Of a DNA stretch of 64,000 nt, positions 63,561 through 64,000 are shown one piece after another. Each line of letters starts with the position of its first letter. The first letter of the stretch is position 1. Source of the DNA: Sphingobacterium cavernae (GTDB lineage: Bacteria > Bacteroidota > Bacteroidia > Sphingobacteriales > Sphingobacteriaceae). Position numbers and translations under genes: made by a program. The notes under the pieces were generated by a model that was not told the DNA's origin, ran no database searches, and worked only from the letters and a program-made list of their open reading frames with translations. The stretch spans positions 1 through 64,000 of the forward strand of contig NZ_VIQM01000087.1 of assembly GCF_008520265.1 (NCBI RefSeq), given 5' to 3'.

Positions 63561-64000
63561 CTATTGTGCGTTTAATTGTGAAACACTTTGGTGATCTGCT
63601 AGAAATTGTGCTAATCCCGAATCCGTAAGTGGATGTTTAAGGAGTGCTACTATAGCTGAAAGTGGCCCAGTCATTACATCTGCGCCAATCTTTGCACATC
63701 CCAAGATGTGTGCACTATGACGTACAGAAGCTGCTAAAATTTGTGTTTTGTAACCATAATTATCATAAATCTCACGGATCTCACTAATCAAATCCAATCC
63801 ATTGACAGAAATGTCATCCAATCTTCCAATAAATGGGGATACGTAAGTAGCTCCAGCTTTGGCTGCTAATAATGCTTGACCTGCTGAAAAAACCAATGTA
63901 CAATTTGTTTTTATTCCTTTGTTACTAAAGTATTTTATAGCCTTGATACCTTCTTTGATCATTGGAACTTTCACCACAATTCTAGGATGCAATTCCGCCA
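63561..64000 (-). CDS. Transaldolase / fructose-6-phosphate aldolase (FSA/TalC-like), C-terminal part
   Basis: The frame is open to the window edge, so the start lies beyond 64000. The visible ~145 residues contain [20 protein letters not shown] with the Schiff-base lysine in [65 protein letters not shown] and the end [16 protein letters not shown]. This is the short TalC/FSA type rather than the long transaldolase. With both transketolase halves just downstream it returns pentose phosphates to fructose 6-phosphate and glyceraldehyde 3-phosphate. Confidence 0.93.
   Translation of the reverse strand, partial: AELHPRIVVKVPMIKEGIKAIKYFSNKGIKTNCTLVFSAGQALLAAKAGATYVSPFIGRLDDISVNGLDLISEIREIYDNYGYKTQILAASVRHSAHILGCAKIGADVMTGPLSAIVALLKHPLTDSGLAQFLADHQSVSQLNAQ

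Overview
The window looks like a chromosome segment of a Bacteroidota bacterium, most likely a soil or plant-associated member of the Sphingobacteriaceae. The evidence is the low G+C, the -7 box of the TAnnTTTG type in front of a tRNA gene, the BACON domain, the split transketolase, and the dense collection of GH43, GH97, GH95, GH115 and GH67 enzymes. It has three parts.

Part 1 (1-2666): the end of an IS982-type transposase, a RibD/DHFR-like reductase, a secreted DUF3472 protein, and a tRNA-Lys(TTT) gene with a clear promoter and terminator.

Part 2 (about 2621-25000): a decayed mobile island inserted at the 3' end of tRNA-Lys. The C-terminal half of a large serine recombinase runs into the tRNA gene. 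An IS3-family element sits exactly where the recombinase stops and a MobC (TraG-like) coupling-protein C-terminus begins, so most of the conjugative module has been lost. The surviving cargo is a divalent-metal efflux operon (His-rich small protein, CzcA-TolC fusion, CzcB-like adaptor, PAP2 phosphatase, cytochrome b, VIT1/CCC1-type transporter, HD protein), then a scrapyard (nonsense-bearing SDR gene, second broken IS3 copy, HEPN/RES remnant), an intact IS110 element, and an eight-gene arsenic operon on the minus strand (arsR, membrane protein, DUF6428, arsO, metallophosphatase, arsC-like, arsN1-like, acr3). A 23-bp direct repeat at 16381 and 24784 brackets the IS110 and arsenic part.

Part 3 (25093-64000): a large xylan-use locus, nearly all on the minus strand. 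An AraC-type regulator (29087) diverges from a trio of GH29 hydrolase, SMP-30 lactonase and LgoD-like zinc dehydrogenase. One run (44254 to 30752) holds GH115, MFS symporter, GH10, GH43_1, GH67, GH30, GH97 and GH43. A second (54278 to 44521) holds a GH43_12-like enzyme, three tandem GH43-CBM6 enzymes, an acetylesterase and a large GH43. A third (64000 to 54427) holds FSA-like transaldolase, both transketolase halves, a double CE1 esterase, GH95, xylB and xylA. Together they strip acetyl, feruloyl, arabinosyl, (methyl)glucuronosyl and probably L-galactosyl/L-fucosyl groups from glucuronoarabinoxylan, cut the backbone, import xylo-oligosaccharides by a symporter, and pass xylose through XylA/XylB to the pentose phosphate pathway. 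No SusC/SusD pair is present in the window.

Most interesting points: a possible oxidative L-galactose (or L-fucose) side route linked to xylan use; three consecutive arsenic-operon proteins that all end in Cys-Cys, with two matching operator-like sites; a 21-bp-phased direct repeat as probable AraC-type operator; and the layered wreckage at tRNA-Lys. Family assignments come from reading the translated sequences; no database search was run.
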